Assembly: GCF_003234265.2 (NCBI RefSeq) | Contig: NZ_CP126256.1 | Span: 1,302,001 to 1,366,000, forward strand | Reading direction: 5' to 3' | DNA: 64,000 nucleotides | Origin: Curtobacterium sp. MCSS17_015 | GTDB lineage: Bacteria > Actinomycetota > Actinomycetes > Actinomycetales > Microbacteriaceae | Part shown: in pieces, positions 48,470 to 56,378 of the stretch | Numbering within the stretch: position 1 is the first letter of the stretch | Layout: every line of letters begins with the position of its first letter | The notes under the pieces: generated by a model | The model's input: the letters and a program-made list of their open reading frames with translations, nothing else | Databases searched by the model: none | What the model was told of the DNA's origin: nothing | Program-made: the position numbers and the translations under genes

Positions 48470-48521
48470 AGGCCCGGCCCCCGTCCGCGACGACCGTCGC
48501 GTCGGCGGGGCGGCCGGGCCT
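48470..48521 (+). terminator. Hairpin after the fused ATPase gene
   Basis: AGGCCCGGCC (48470-48479) pairs with GGCCGGGCCT (48512-48521), with a nested GCGAC/GTCGC stem (48487-48500). Confidence 0.55.
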
Positions 48522-48569
48522 TGCGACATGGTGCCGCCGCAGGGCGCGCGTGGCACGAGAAGGGGTTGC

Positions 48570-49445
48570 ATGACCGGGGAGAACGAGCCGGCCGTCGTCG
48601 CGGACGACGTCAGCATCGAGTACCGGGGCGGTGCGGTCACCAGCCCCATCCGTGCCGTCGACGGCGTGAGCCTGTCACTCGGGTGGGGCGAGGTCCTCGC
48701 GGTGCTCGGGGCCTCCGGATCCGGCAAGTCGACCTTCGCCGCGGCGGTCGCCGGGCAGCTCGGGACCCACGGTGAGGGCGAGGGGGCCCACCGTCGTCGC
48801 ATCATCGGCGGGGAGCTCACCGTCCTCGGGCAGCAGACCCGCCGGATCCGGCAGTCGTCGCGGCGGTACTCGCGGTTGACCGGTCGGATCGGGTACCTGC
48901 CGCAGGACGGCGCCGACCGGCTCCGTCCCGACCTGCTCGTCGGCGAGGCGATCGCCGAACCCATCTACGCGCGGGACCGCCGGTTCGACCGGAAGGAAGC
49001 CGGCCTCATCGTCGCGCGCCTCGTCGACGCCGTGCACCTGCCGCTCGGGGTCCTCCGGCTCAACACGTGGGAGCTCTCGAGCGGACAACGGCAGCGCGTC
49101 GCACTGGCTCGGGCGCTCGTGCTCGAGCCGCAGCTGCTCGTCGCCGACGAACCGGCGCGGGGTGTCGACGTGCTCGTCCGCCAGTCCGTGCTCGAGGCCC
49201 TGGTCGGACTGCAGCGGAAGCGACGGTTCTCGGCGATCGTGGTGTCGAGTGACCTCCGCGAGGCCCGGGCCCTCGCCGACCGTGTGGCGATCATGAACGA
49301 GGGTCGGCTGGTCGGGCTCGGGACCTTCGACGAGGTCCTCGACAACCCGCTCGACCCGTACGTCCGGACGCTCGCGGCGACCGCGTCGCGTCCGGTGAAG
49401 CGCAAGCCGGCCACCGCCGGCCGAGGAGGGGTCCGCCAGGCATGA
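48570..49445 (+). CDS. Extra ABC ATPase of the peptide-importer cluster, switch histidine replaced
   Basis: A 291-residue single ATPase of the oligopeptide-importer type: Walker A GASGSGKST, Q-loop PQDGADRLRPDLLVGEAIAEP (in parts: LPQDGADRL), signature ELSSGQRQRVALARAL and Walker B LLVADEPARGVD. The switch (H-loop) histidine is replaced by Ser227: VVSSDLRE here against FISHDLAV in the fused protein upstream. It lacks its own permease and is separated from the importer by a hairpin. Its start has AGAAGGGG upstream. Whether it hydrolyses ATP or has a regulatory role is unknown. It overlaps the next gene by 4 nt. Confidence 0.85.
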   Translation: MTGENEPAVVADDVSIEYRGGAVTSPIRAVDGVSLSLGWGEVLAVLGASGSGKSTFAAAVAGQLGTHGEGEGAHRRRIIGGELTVLGQQTRRIRQSSRRYSRLTGRIGYLPQDGADRLRPDLLVGEAIAEPIYARDRRFDRKEAGLIVARLVDAVHLPLGVLRLNTWELSSGQRQRVALARALVLEPQLLVADEPARGVDVLVRQSVLEALVGLQRKRRFSAIVVSSDLREARALADRVAIMNEGRLVGLGTFDEVLDNPLDPYVRTLAATASRPVKRKPATAGRGGVRQA

Positions 49446-50449
49446 GCGAGCAGCACCAGTCACGAGGCCACCGGGCCGTCGTCACCGACGAGGGCCGTCC
49501 GCTCCCCGTCGGCACGCCCGCACCGGGGGCCATCACGATCCTGCCGACACCCACCGACCTGCACGAGGACGCGGTCCGGCAGGCCGGCGGCACCCTCGCC
49601 GACCTCGGCGGTGACACGCGGGGGATCGTCTGGCTCGATGCGAGCGACCCCGACGGGTTGCAGCGTGCGCTGACGACGGCCCCGGACGTGTCCTGGGTGC
49701 AGCTGCCGTTCGCCGGAGTGGACGCGTTCGCGCACCTCATCGCCGAGCACGGGGACCGTGTCCTGTTCACCTCCGCCAAGGGCGCCTACGCCGAGCCGGT
49801 CGCCGAGCACGCCCTCGCGCTGACGCTCGCCACCCTGCGCGTGCTGCAGAAGCGCGCACGCACGACGTCATGGGGTCGCGAGCCCGAGGGCGTGTCGCTC
49901 TACGGCCGCTCGATCGTCCTCATCGGTGCGGGCGGCATCGCGCTCGAGTACCTGCGCCTCGTGGCGCCCTTCGACGTCCGCGTGACCGTCGTCCGGCGGT
50001 CCGCCGAGGCCGTGCCCGGGGCCGAACGCACCGTGACGACGGACCAGCTCGACGAGGTGCTGCCCGGCGCCGACGTCGTCGTGGTCGCCGCGGCCATGAC
50101 CTCGGGGACGTCGGGGCTGCTCGGTGCGCACCAGTTCGCGATCATGCCGGAGCACGCCCGGCTGGTGAACATCGCCCGCGGCGGGCTCGTCGACACGGAC
50201 GCGCTCGTCGACGCCCTGCGCTCCGGGAGCATCGCCGCCGCGGGACTCGACGTGACCGATCCCGAGCCGCTGCCCGACGGTCACCCGCTGTGGGACGAGC
50301 CCGGCGCGCTCATCACCCCGCACCAGGCGGACACCCCGGAGATGGTGGCGCCGCTGCTGGCCGAGCGGGTCGGGGCGAACGTCGCGGCCTTCCTCCGTGG
50401 CGACGGCACCGGTTTCATCGGCGTGGTCGACCCGGCCGCAGGGTACTGA
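49442..50449 (+). CDS. D-isomer-specific 2-hydroxyacid dehydrogenase family protein
   Basis: An NAD(P)-dependent dehydrogenase fold, 335 residues. The nucleotide-binding GAGGIALEYL, catalytic Arg in NIARGGLVDTD, Glu in DVTDPEPLPDGHPLW and His in ITPHQAD are present, so it is probably active. The substrate is unknown. It is translationally coupled to the extra ATPase (ATGA) and ends the cluster, which suggests that the imported compound, or a product of it, is a 2-hydroxy or 2-oxo acid; that is inference. Confidence 0.88.
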   Translation: MSEQHQSRGHRAVVTDEGRPLPVGTPAPGAITILPTPTDLHEDAVRQAGGTLADLGGDTRGIVWLDASDPDGLQRALTTAPDVSWVQLPFAGVDAFAHLIAEHGDRVLFTSAKGAYAEPVAEHALALTLATLRVLQKRARTTSWGREPEGVSLYGRSIVLIGAGGIALEYLRLVAPFDVRVTVVRRSAEAVPGAERTVTTDQLDEVLPGADVVVVAAAMTSGTSGLLGAHQFAIMPEHARLVNIARGGLVDTDALVDALRSGSIAAAGLDVTDPEPLPDGHPLWDEPGALITPHQADTPEMVAPLLAERVGANVAAFLRGDGTGFIGVVDPAAGY

Positions 50450-50577
50450 CGCACCGCGGCTGACCAGGGCTTCCGCCACGGCGCGCCCGGGATGCGCAAC
50501 CGATGCGCGGGACGCTGGACGTTTGCTGCTATGCTGTTACCCGCTGTTCAACCGCCTTCCAGCGGAACCGGCAGTGA

Positions 50578-50650
50578 TCCTCGATAGCTCAATTGGCAGA
50601 GCAGCCGGCTGTTAACCGGCAGGTTGTTGGTTCGAGTCCAACTCGGGGAG
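50578..50650 (+). tRNA. tRNA-Asn (GUU)
   Basis: A complete 73-nt cloverleaf without encoded CCA: acceptor TCCTCGA/TCGGGGA (one G-U), D arm, anticodon stem GCCGG/CCGGC with loop CTGTTAA (anticodon GTT at 50611-50613), and T arm GTTGG/CCAAC. A TATGCT at 50530-50535 is a possible -10. A UUCG-loop terminator follows. Confidence 0.96.
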
Positions 50651-50654
50651 CGAC

Positions 50655-50682
50655 AGGCCCTCACCCTTCGGGGTGGGGGCCT
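50655..50682 (+). terminator. Terminator of tRNA-Asn (12-bp stem, TTCG loop)
   Basis: AGGCCCTCACCC (50655-50666) and GGGTGGGGGCCT (50671-50682) pair with one G-U around TTCG; the bases after it are T-containing but not a T-run. Confidence 0.8.
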
Positions 50683-50786
50683 CTTGCGTTCTCCGGCCGT
50701 CCCCACTGTCGCACTGTCGCAGGTGGTCGGTGCGGTTCTCGGGCGTCGTGGTGCGCGTGCTCAGCCGTCACCGCGCCCGATGCTGT

Positions 50787-50792
50787 TAACGT
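50787..50792 (+). promoter_or_regulatory. -10 box of the lipoprotein gene (leaderless)
   Basis: TAACGT, 6 nt before GTG 50799. Confidence 0.55.
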
Positions 50793-50798
50793 CCACAG

Positions 50799-51311
50799 GT
50801 GCCCCGTCCTCCCCGCCGCTCCGCGACCCTCGTCGCCGTGCTGTCGGCCGGGTTCGTCGTCGCGGCCCTGACCGGGTGCTCGTCGACGGACGACCGGGCC
50901 GGCCTGGCTGATGCGGAGGGCCCCATCTCGTCATCCGCTGCCGATCCGTCCGGCCCGACCGGGTCGTCGCCGATCGTCTTCGCCTTCACCTGCGACACCG
51001 GCGACGGCGCCGAGCAGGAGACCTACACGACGGCCGCGGCGGTGTGGGAGGACGGCCGGACCTCGTGCACGGCGGCCCCGATCACCGGCACCGAACCGTC
51101 GGAGCAGCAGCGCTCCGCCCTGGACGCCGCCGCCGGTGACGTGACCCTCGAGCAGCTCGCCGCCGGATGCGCCGTCAGCGGTACCGCCCCGTGGACGAGT
51201 GCGGTGACGAACCCGTCGCAGGCGCACCTGGCATCGGGGCTGGAACGGTACTGCCCGGGGCACCCGGAGATCGAACGGCTCCGCCGGGCCCTGGCGGCGT
51301 ACCAGCGCTGA
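50799..51311 (+). CDS. Small secreted lipoprotein of unknown function
   Basis: A 170-residue protein with a basic N-terminus, hydrophobic stretch and lipobox LTGC (Cys27), so probably a membrane-anchored lipoprotein facing outward. The mature part has a Ser/Asp/Pro-rich linker and a domain with four cysteines (in FTCDTGDG, TSCTAAP, AGCAVSG and RYCPGHPE), which may form two disulfides. I do not recognise a family. It stands between tRNA-Asn and def and has its own promoter. Confidence 0.82.
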   Translation: MPRPPRRSATLVAVLSAGFVVAALTGCSSTDDRAGLADAEGPISSSAADPSGPTGSSPIVFAFTCDTGDGAEQETYTTAAAVWEDGRTSCTAAPITGTEPSEQQRSALDAAAGDVTLEQLAAGCAVSGTAPWTSAVTNPSQAHLASGLERYCPGHPEIERLRRALAAYQR

Positions 51312-51349
51312 GGCGCGGAACCGAGCCGCAACCGGCGCGGTCGGAGCGC

Positions 51350-51925
51350 TCAGCCCTCGGGGTGGTCCCGCCCCGGCAACCACGACCTGCCCGGGCCGCC
51401 CCAGCTGTTCTTCCGCACGGCCTTCTGCGCCTGCTTCGCGTACGGGTGGACGAGACGGTCCGCGTACAGCAGGCCGTCCAGGTGGTCGTACTCATGCTGG
51501 AACACCCGGGCGAGCCAGCCGTGCGCCTCGATCTCGAACGGCGCACCGTGCTCGTCCACCGCGCGGAGGAGGGCTCCCTCGGCGCGACGGAGCGGGAAGC
51601 GCTCACCGGGGATGGACAGGCAGCCCTCGGACTCCTCGTCCTCGTCGAGCTCCTCGACCGACTCCGGCACCGGGGGAGTGGTCCAGAGCACCGGGTTGAC
51701 CGCGACGCCCCGCCAGAGCACGTCCTCGTCGTCCGTCCACGAGTAGACGAACAGGCGCTTGTCGACGCCGACCTGCGGACCGGCGAGCCCGACGCCCGGC
51801 GCCAGGTCCATCGTCTCGAACATGTCGGCGACGAGCGCGCGGAGGGCGTCGTCGAAGACGGTCACCTCGGTCGCGGGGGTGTGCAGGACGGGTTCACCGG
51901 TGATCCGGATCGGGAGGACGGCCAT
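51350..51925 (-). CDS. def: Peptide deformylase
   Basis: Removes the formyl group from new polypeptides. It has 191 residues. Motifs GVGLAGPQVG, EGCLSIPGE (Cys102) and QHEYDHLDG (His144, Glu145, His148) give the metal site. The C-terminus carries a basic extension. It starts at an ATG with a -10 box 6 nt upstream, divergent from the DMT transporter gene, with only 39 bp between the starts. Confidence 0.95.
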   Translation of the reverse strand: MAVLPIRITGEPVLHTPATEVTVFDDALRALVADMFETMDLAPGVGLAGPQVGVDKRLFVYSWTDDEDVLWRGVAVNPVLWTTPPVPESVEELDEDEESEGCLSIPGERFPLRRAEGALLRAVDEHGAPFEIEAHGWLARVFQHEYDHLDGLLYADRLVHPYAKQAQKAVRKNSWGGPGRSWLPGRDHPEG

Positions 51926-51931
51926 GCAACC

Positions 51932-51937
51932 AGGTTA
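51932..51937 (-). promoter_or_regulatory. -10 box of def (leaderless)
   Basis: On the minus strand TAACCT lies 6 nt before the def ATG. Confidence 0.5.
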
Positions 51938-51952
51938 TCTGCGCCCGTCGGA

Positions 51953-51958
51953 TAGCCT
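51953..51958 (+). promoter_or_regulatory. -10 box of the DMT transporter gene (leaderless)
   Basis: TAGCCT, 6 nt before GTG 51965. It is 15 bp from the def -10 box on the other strand, so the two promoters overlap and must compete for polymerase. Confidence 0.5.
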
Positions 51959-51964
51959 CGACGC

Positions 51965-52879
51965 GTGACACCGGACCTGCCGATCCCCGACGTGGTGCAG
52001 AACCTGACCCCGTTCCAGGCCCTGATGATCCCCGTCGCACTGATCGGAGCGGTGTTCCTGTCCCTCGGTGCGCAGTTCCAGAGCCGCGGGGTCCAGCGGG
52101 TGGAGGCCCGGCTCGGGCAGCAGTCGAAGGGCCTGTCCGTCCGGCACGTCCTGGCGTTGCTCGGCAGCGGCAACTGGGTGCTCGGCACGCTCATGCTCGG
52201 AGCCGCCATCGTGCTCCAGCTCGTCAGCATCACCTACGCGCCACTCATCGTCGTGCAACCGCTCGGAGCCGTCGCCCTCGTCGTCACGACCTGGTTCTCC
52301 TCCCGGAGCTCCGGCGTCCCGCTCGGCACCCAGGCACGGCGGGCGGTCTGGACCTGCATCGGCGGCGTCGGCCTGTTCGTGCTCATCGCCGCCCTGTACG
52401 GCCGTGAGAGTCCGATCGGACGCGGGCAGCTCATCACCGTCCTCGTGGTCCTCGCGGTCGTCCTCGTGCTCGTCGTCGTCTCGTTCCGTCTCGTCGCCAA
52501 GCGACGGAATGCGCTCTACTACATCATCGGTGCCGGTGTCCTCTACGGCTTCGTGGCGACCCTCGCCAAGGTGACCCTGAACCGCCTCGTGAACGGCAGC
52601 TTCGACTGGGTGACGGTGTTCGCGATCGTGGGCGTCGTGGTGGCCTCGGCCGTCGGTGCGTACTTCGTGCAGAACGCCTACTCGAGCGGGTCCGCCGACC
52701 TGGTGATCGCCGGACTCACCGTGGTCGACCCGATCGTCGCCGTCGGCATCGGCGTGATCGTCCTCGACGAGGCGGCGGGCGCACCCGTCGGGGCCGGGAT
52801 CGGTTTCCTCGTCGCCGGCGCCATCGCGATCACCGGGGTGTTCCTGCTCGCGAAGCACCACCCCGACACGCGCCGGTAG
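51965..52879 (+). CDS. DMT-superfamily transporter (NIPA/EamA-like)
   Basis: A 304-residue membrane protein with nine or ten predicted helices, beginning after a short polar N-terminus. The pattern of helix pairs, FLSLGAQFQSRGVQRVEA and YAPLIVVQPLGAVALVVTT resembles actinobacterial DMT/NIPA-type proteins annotated as multidrug or Mg transporters; the substrate is unknown. GTG 51965 is fixed by the -10 box. A short palindrome lies just after its stop. Confidence 0.85.
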   Translation: MTPDLPIPDVVQNLTPFQALMIPVALIGAVFLSLGAQFQSRGVQRVEARLGQQSKGLSVRHVLALLGSGNWVLGTLMLGAAIVLQLVSITYAPLIVVQPLGAVALVVTTWFSSRSSGVPLGTQARRAVWTCIGGVGLFVLIAALYGRESPIGRGQLITVLVVLAVVLVLVVVSFRLVAKRRNALYYIIGAGVLYGFVATLAKVTLNRLVNGSFDWVTVFAIVGVVVASAVGAYFVQNAYSSGSADLVIAGLTVVDPIVAVGIGVIVLDEAAGAPVGAGIGFLVAGAIAITGVFLLAKHHPDTRR

Positions 52880-52886
52880 CGACAGC

Positions 52887-52904
52887 CGGGAGGCATGCCT
52901 CCCG
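52887..52904 (+). terminator. Palindrome after the DMT transporter gene
   Basis: CGGGAGG and CCTCCCG flank CATG in an 18-bp perfect palindrome. It may end the transcript, and contains two copies of a short motif (CCGGGAGGC or its complement) seen repeatedly in this window. Confidence 0.5.
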
Positions 52905-53033
52905 TCCGTCTCCGGACCCGCGTCCGCGACGTGGCGCACGCCGACCCGCTGCACGTCCTGGTCCCCACCGGGCGGTACCACGGGATGACGCAGGTCAGCC
53001 GCGCGGCGGAGGCGGGCGGCCAGAGGGGTGCGG

Positions 53034-53039
53034 TAGCGT
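53034..53039 (+). promoter_or_regulatory. Candidate -10 box of the glycosyltransferase gene
   Basis: TAGCGT; the leader would be about 64 nt with AGAGGA before GTG 53110. Nothing else is seen in the 230-bp gap apart from the palindrome at its start. Confidence 0.45.
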
Positions 53040-53109
53040 TCCGAACCGACCAGTCCGGCGTGCTGCGACGACGTACGCCGGTGATCGCGACGAGAGGACG
53101 ACCCCCGCC

Positions 53110-54342
53110 GTGTCAGCAGACGCCACGACCGAGACGACCGACACCACGGCCGCCACCGGGGGGCGACGGCCGCTGCGGGTCCTCATCGCCGCCGACACGT
53201 TCGCCCCCGACGTGAACGGCGCGGCGACCTTCACCGAAGAGCTCGCCGTCGGGCTGGCCGAGCGCGGGCACGAGGTGCACGTCATCGCGCCGTCCTGGAA
53301 CCGCACGCACCACGGCTCCTTCGACGAGGAGCACCGCGGCGTCACCCTGACCGTCCACCGCCTCGCGTCGTACCGGTGGCCCGCCCACGCCTGGTACCGC
53401 TTCGCCTGGCCCTGGACGGTCCGCAAGCACACCGCTCCGGTCATCGACGCCCTGCAGCCCGACGTCGTGCACATCCAGTCCCACATCGTGGTCGGTCGCG
53501 GCGTCGCCCGCGAGGCGCACGACCGGGGCATCCGGATCATCGGCACGAACCACTTCATGCCCGAGAACCTGCTCGAGTACACGCCGTTCGGCAAGCGCAC
53601 GACGCCGATCGCCCTCAAGGTCGCGTGGGCGGACGCTGCGAAGACGTACCGGCTGGCCGAGGCGATCACCACGCCGACCGAGCTCGCGGCCGACTACCTG
53701 CGCGATGCGATCGCCGGTCAGCCGGTCCTCGCGATCTCGTGCGGGATCGACGCCACCCGCTACACCCCGGCGACGGGCCGGCCGGCGGGCAACGACATCG
53801 TCTTCGTCGGACGCGTGGCACCGGAGAAGAACCTCGACGTCGTCATCCGGGCGCTCCCGCTCCTGCCCGCCTCGCTCGACGCGCACTTCACGGTCGTCGG
53901 TGACGGCGACATGATCCCGAAGCTCACGGCGCTCGCGCAGGAGCTCGGTGTCGAGGACCGCGTCCGCTTCCTCGGGTTCGTCCCGGACGAGGTCAAGCTC
54001 CGCACGCTGACGAACGGGACCGTGTTCGTGATGCCGTCGACCGCCGAGCTGCAGAGCATCTCGTCGCTCGAGGCGATGGCCTCCGGGCTGCCCGTCGTGG
54101 CGGCGGACGCCATGGCGCTCCCGCACCTGGTCGACGGCAACGGCGCCCTCTTCGCGCCCGGTGACGAGCACGACCTCGCGGCGAAGCTCACCTCGGTGCT
54201 CACCGCTCCGGACGACGAGTACGCACGGATGCGGGAGCGCAGCCTGACGATGATCGAGGCACACGACATCAACCGCACGCTCTCGACGTTCGAGGCGCTG
54301 TATCGTGGGGAGCCGGTGGCCGCTGGCCCCGAGGGGCGGTAG
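53110..54342 (+). CDS. GT4-family glycosyltransferase
   Basis: A cytoplasmic glycosyltransferase, 410 residues, GT-B fold. Seen: ADTFAPDVNGAATFTEELA (acceptor domain start), VFVGRVAPEKNLDVVIRALP and the EX7E signature PSTAELQSISSLEAMASGLPV (Glu...Glu spaced as in GT4). It may act in lipoglycan, mannoside or exopolysaccharide synthesis; donor and acceptor are not readable. The last ten bases, including the stop TAG, are also the 5' end of the CAU tRNA. Confidence 0.9.
   Translation: MSADATTETTDTTAATGGRRPLRVLIAADTFAPDVNGAATFTEELAVGLAERGHEVHVIAPSWNRTHHGSFDEEHRGVTLTVHRLASYRWPAHAWYRFAWPWTVRKHTAPVIDALQPDVVHIQSHIVVGRGVAREAHDRGIRIIGTNHFMPENLLEYTPFGKRTTPIALKVAWADAAKTYRLAEAITTPTELAADYLRDAIAGQPVLAISCGIDATRYTPATGRPAGNDIVFVGRVAPEKNLDVVIRALPLLPASLDAHFTVVGDGDMIPKLTALAQELGVEDRVRFLGFVPDEVKLRTLTNGTVFVMPSTAELQSISSLEAMASGLPVVAADAMALPHLVDGNGALFAPGDEHDLAAKLTSVLTAPDDEYARMRERSLTMIEAHDINRTLSTFEALYRGEPVAAGPEGR
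54301..54306 (+). promoter_or_regulatory. Candidate internal -10 box for the CAU tRNA
   Basis: TATCGT inside the end of the glycosyltransferase gene, 26 nt before the tRNA 5' end. The same sequence serves as the leuS -10. No good -35; low certainty. Confidence 0.35.
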
Positions 54343-54407
54343 CCAAGCTGGTCAAGGCAGTCGGCTCATAACCGAACGATTCGCGGGTTCAAGTCCCGCC
54401 CGCCCTA
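54333..54407 (+). tRNA. tRNA with CAU anticodon (Met elongator or Ile2)
   Basis: A 75-nt cloverleaf without CCA: acceptor GGGGCGG/CCGCCCT (one G-U), D arm GCC/GGC, anticodon arm with loop CTCATAA (anticodon 54367-54369), and T arm GCGGG/CCCGC. It lacks the three G-C pairs of the initiator anticodon stem, so it is not tRNA-fMet; the sequence alone does not separate elongator Met from lysidine-modified Ile2. The top pair of the anticodon stem is mismatched (G-A). It overlaps the glycosyltransferase stop and ends 1 nt before the next start codon. Confidence 0.93.
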
Positions 54408-54408
54408 C

Positions 54409-55542
54409 GTGCACCTGCCGTCCAAGAAGCGCCCACCCGAAGACACGAGTCACGCGCCCACCCCGAACGTGGTGTTCGAGGTGAGCCGGGCCGGTACGGG
54501 CGTGCGCGTCAACGCCTTCCGCATCGGGTTCATGGGCGCGATCGGCGTGCTCGTCGCCCTGTTGGCCGGCACCCTCATCCACCAGCTGAGCACCGTCCTC
54601 GTCTACATCGGTGTCGCGCTGTTCATCGCTCTCGGTCTCGACCCGCTCGTCACGCTGCTCGAGCGCTACATCCCGCGGTGGTCGGCGATCACGATCGTGG
54701 TGGTCGCGGTGCTGGGCGCCTTCGTCGGGGTCGTCTTCGCGATCGTGCCCCTCCTGGTCGAGCAGGCCACGAACCTCGTGCAGAACTTCCCCGAGATCGT
54801 CGCGGACATCTCGCAACAGGGTTGGGTGCAGGACCTGTCGCGCCAGTTCGACGGGTCGTTCGACATCGACCACGCCCTCGAGTCGGTGCAGACCTTCGTC
54901 GAGAACCCGGGCAACCTGCTCTCGCTCGGCGGCGGGATCCTGGCCGTCGGCAGCGGCATCCTCTCCGGGCTGACCGGCGCGCTCATCGTGATCATCCTGA
55001 TGCTGTACTTCCTGGCGTCCATGCGCGGACTTAAGACGATGGCGTACCGCTTCGTGCCGGCGTCCCGTCGCGAGAACTTCGTCGCCGTGAGCGAGGAGGT
55101 CACGTCCTCGGTCGGCCGTTACGTCGTCGGGCAGATCACCCAGGCGGGCATCAACGGCGTGCTGAGCATCATCTGGCTGCTCATCATCGGCGCCCCGCTG
55201 CCCGTGCTGCTCGCGACCTTCGCGTTCCTCGGGTCGCTCATCCCGCTCGTCGGGACGATCGGTGCCGCGGTGCTCATCTCACTGCTCTGCCTGTTCGCCT
55301 CGCCCGCGACGGCGCTGGCGGCGGCGATCTACTACCTCGTGTACATGCAGGTCGAGGCGTACATCATCTCGCCGCGCATCATGTCCCGTGCCGTCCAGGT
55401 CCCGGGAGCCCTCGTGGTCATCGCCGCCGTGGCCGGTGCGACGATCGGCGGGGTGCTCGGCGCACTCGTGGCGGTGCCGGCCGCCGCGTCGGTGATCATC
55501 ATCGTGCAGAAGGTCATCTACCCGCGCCAGGAACTCGCGTAG
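54409..55542 (+). CDS. AI-2E family transporter (TqsA/PerM-like permease)
   Basis: A 377-residue membrane protein with about eight helices: a basic N-terminus, two helices (about 40-80), a third (90-115), an extracytoplasmic segment, and the C-terminal block with GQITQAGINGVLSIIWL, LGSLIPLVGTIGAAVL and VQVPGALVVIAAVAGATIGG (conserved in AI-2E/PerM). The family exports small molecules or ions; actual substrate unknown. GTG 54409 lies 1 nt after the tRNA end; an alternative in-frame start is at 54469. Confidence 0.9.
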   Translation: MHLPSKKRPPEDTSHAPTPNVVFEVSRAGTGVRVNAFRIGFMGAIGVLVALLAGTLIHQLSTVLVYIGVALFIALGLDPLVTLLERYIPRWSAITIVVVAVLGAFVGVVFAIVPLLVEQATNLVQNFPEIVADISQQGWVQDLSRQFDGSFDIDHALESVQTFVENPGNLLSLGGGILAVGSGILSGLTGALIVIILMLYFLASMRGLKTMAYRFVPASRRENFVAVSEEVTSSVGRYVVGQITQAGINGVLSIIWLLIIGAPLPVLLATFAFLGSLIPLVGTIGAAVLISLLCLFASPATALAAAIYYLVYMQVEAYIISPRIMSRAVQVPGALVVIAAVAGATIGGVLGALVAVPAAASVIIIVQKVIYPRQELA

Positions 55543-55718
55543 CGGCAGTCCGCGGGCGGCCGGTCGGACCGGGTTCGTCGGGGTGCTTGCCGTTCCCGGT
55601 CGGCACCTGGCATGATGAGCGTGTCCTCCGGGACATCACAATCGCATACCGATGGTCCCGAACGGGTCCTCCGCTGTACAGGTCGATGGGGAAGTCGCAC
55701 CTGACGATCGGAGGAATC

Positions 55719-56219
55719 GTGACTGGGACAACGTCAGGAGTGCTCTACGTGCACTCCTCACCGCGCGCGCTCTGCCCGCACGTCGAATGGGCGGCAGGTC
55801 GCGCGATGAGTCGCGCCGTCAACTTCTCGTGGCTCGACCAGCCCGCGCTGGACGGTTCCCGCCGCACGGAGTTCACCTGGACCGGTCCGGTGGGCTCAGG
55901 CGCCGCGATCGCCTCTGCGCTGCGCGGGTGGGAGCACCTCCGCTTCGAGGTCACCGAGGACGCCACCGCGGAATCGGACGGTGGACGGTGGATGCACACG
56001 CCCGACCTCGGTGTCTTCTACGCGCAGACCGACGTCACCGGGAACATGGTCGTGCCGGAGGACCGGATCCGCTACGCGATGGAGGTCGCGGGCAGCAACG
56101 CCCTCGAGCTGCACCGTGAACTGCGACTCGCGCTCGGCCAGGCGTGGGACGACGAACTCGAGCCCTTCCGGCACGCTGCCGAGGGCAACCCGGTCGTCTG
56201 GCTGCACCGCGTGGGCTAG
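55719..56219 (+). CDS. DUF3145 family protein
   Basis: A 166-residue soluble protein of an actinobacteria-specific family of unknown function. It shows the family pattern: SGVLYVHSSPRALCPHVEWAAGR, an Asp/Trp-rich middle with EFTWTGPVGSGAAIASALRGWEHLRFEVTED (in parts: SALRGWEHLRFEVTE), and the C-terminal VPEDRIRYAMEV and WDDELEPFRHAAEGNPVVWLH. GTG 55719 is preceded by GGAGG at ideal spacing, which decides the start over the upstream ATG 55686. It is convergent with fabF. Confidence 0.88.
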   Translation: MTGTTSGVLYVHSSPRALCPHVEWAAGRAMSRAVNFSWLDQPALDGSRRTEFTWTGPVGSGAAIASALRGWEHLRFEVTEDATAESDGGRWMHTPDLGVFYAQTDVTGNMVVPEDRIRYAMEVAGSNALELHRELRLALGQAWDDELEPFRHAAEGNPVVWLHRVG

Positions 56220-56329
56220 TCCCCGACTCAGGTTCCTCCGATCGACGGCGTCGTCTCTGCTGAGGCGGCGCCGTCGCCCGCGTGACGAGGAGCCGCGGGA
56301 AGCGCTGACCGCCAGGGCGGCCGCACGGA

Positions 56330-56366
56330 CAGGAGGCCCGCCCCGCGACGCGGGACGGGCCTCCTG
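56330..56366. terminator. Bidirectional terminator between DUF3145 and fabF
   Basis: Arms of 18 nt (56330-56347 and 56349-56366) pair with one mismatch; convergent genes flank it. No T-run. Confidence 0.75.
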
Positions 56367-56378
56367 GACGAGCGTGGA

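Noticed and set aside
54333..54407. CAU tRNA as an attachment site of an integrated element
   Set aside because: No integrase, no second tRNA 3' copy and no atypical genes next to it; both neighbours look native.
55587..55718. Upstream starts for the DUF3145 gene
   Set aside because: GTG 55719 has a perfect GGAGG at right spacing, and family similarity starts right after it.
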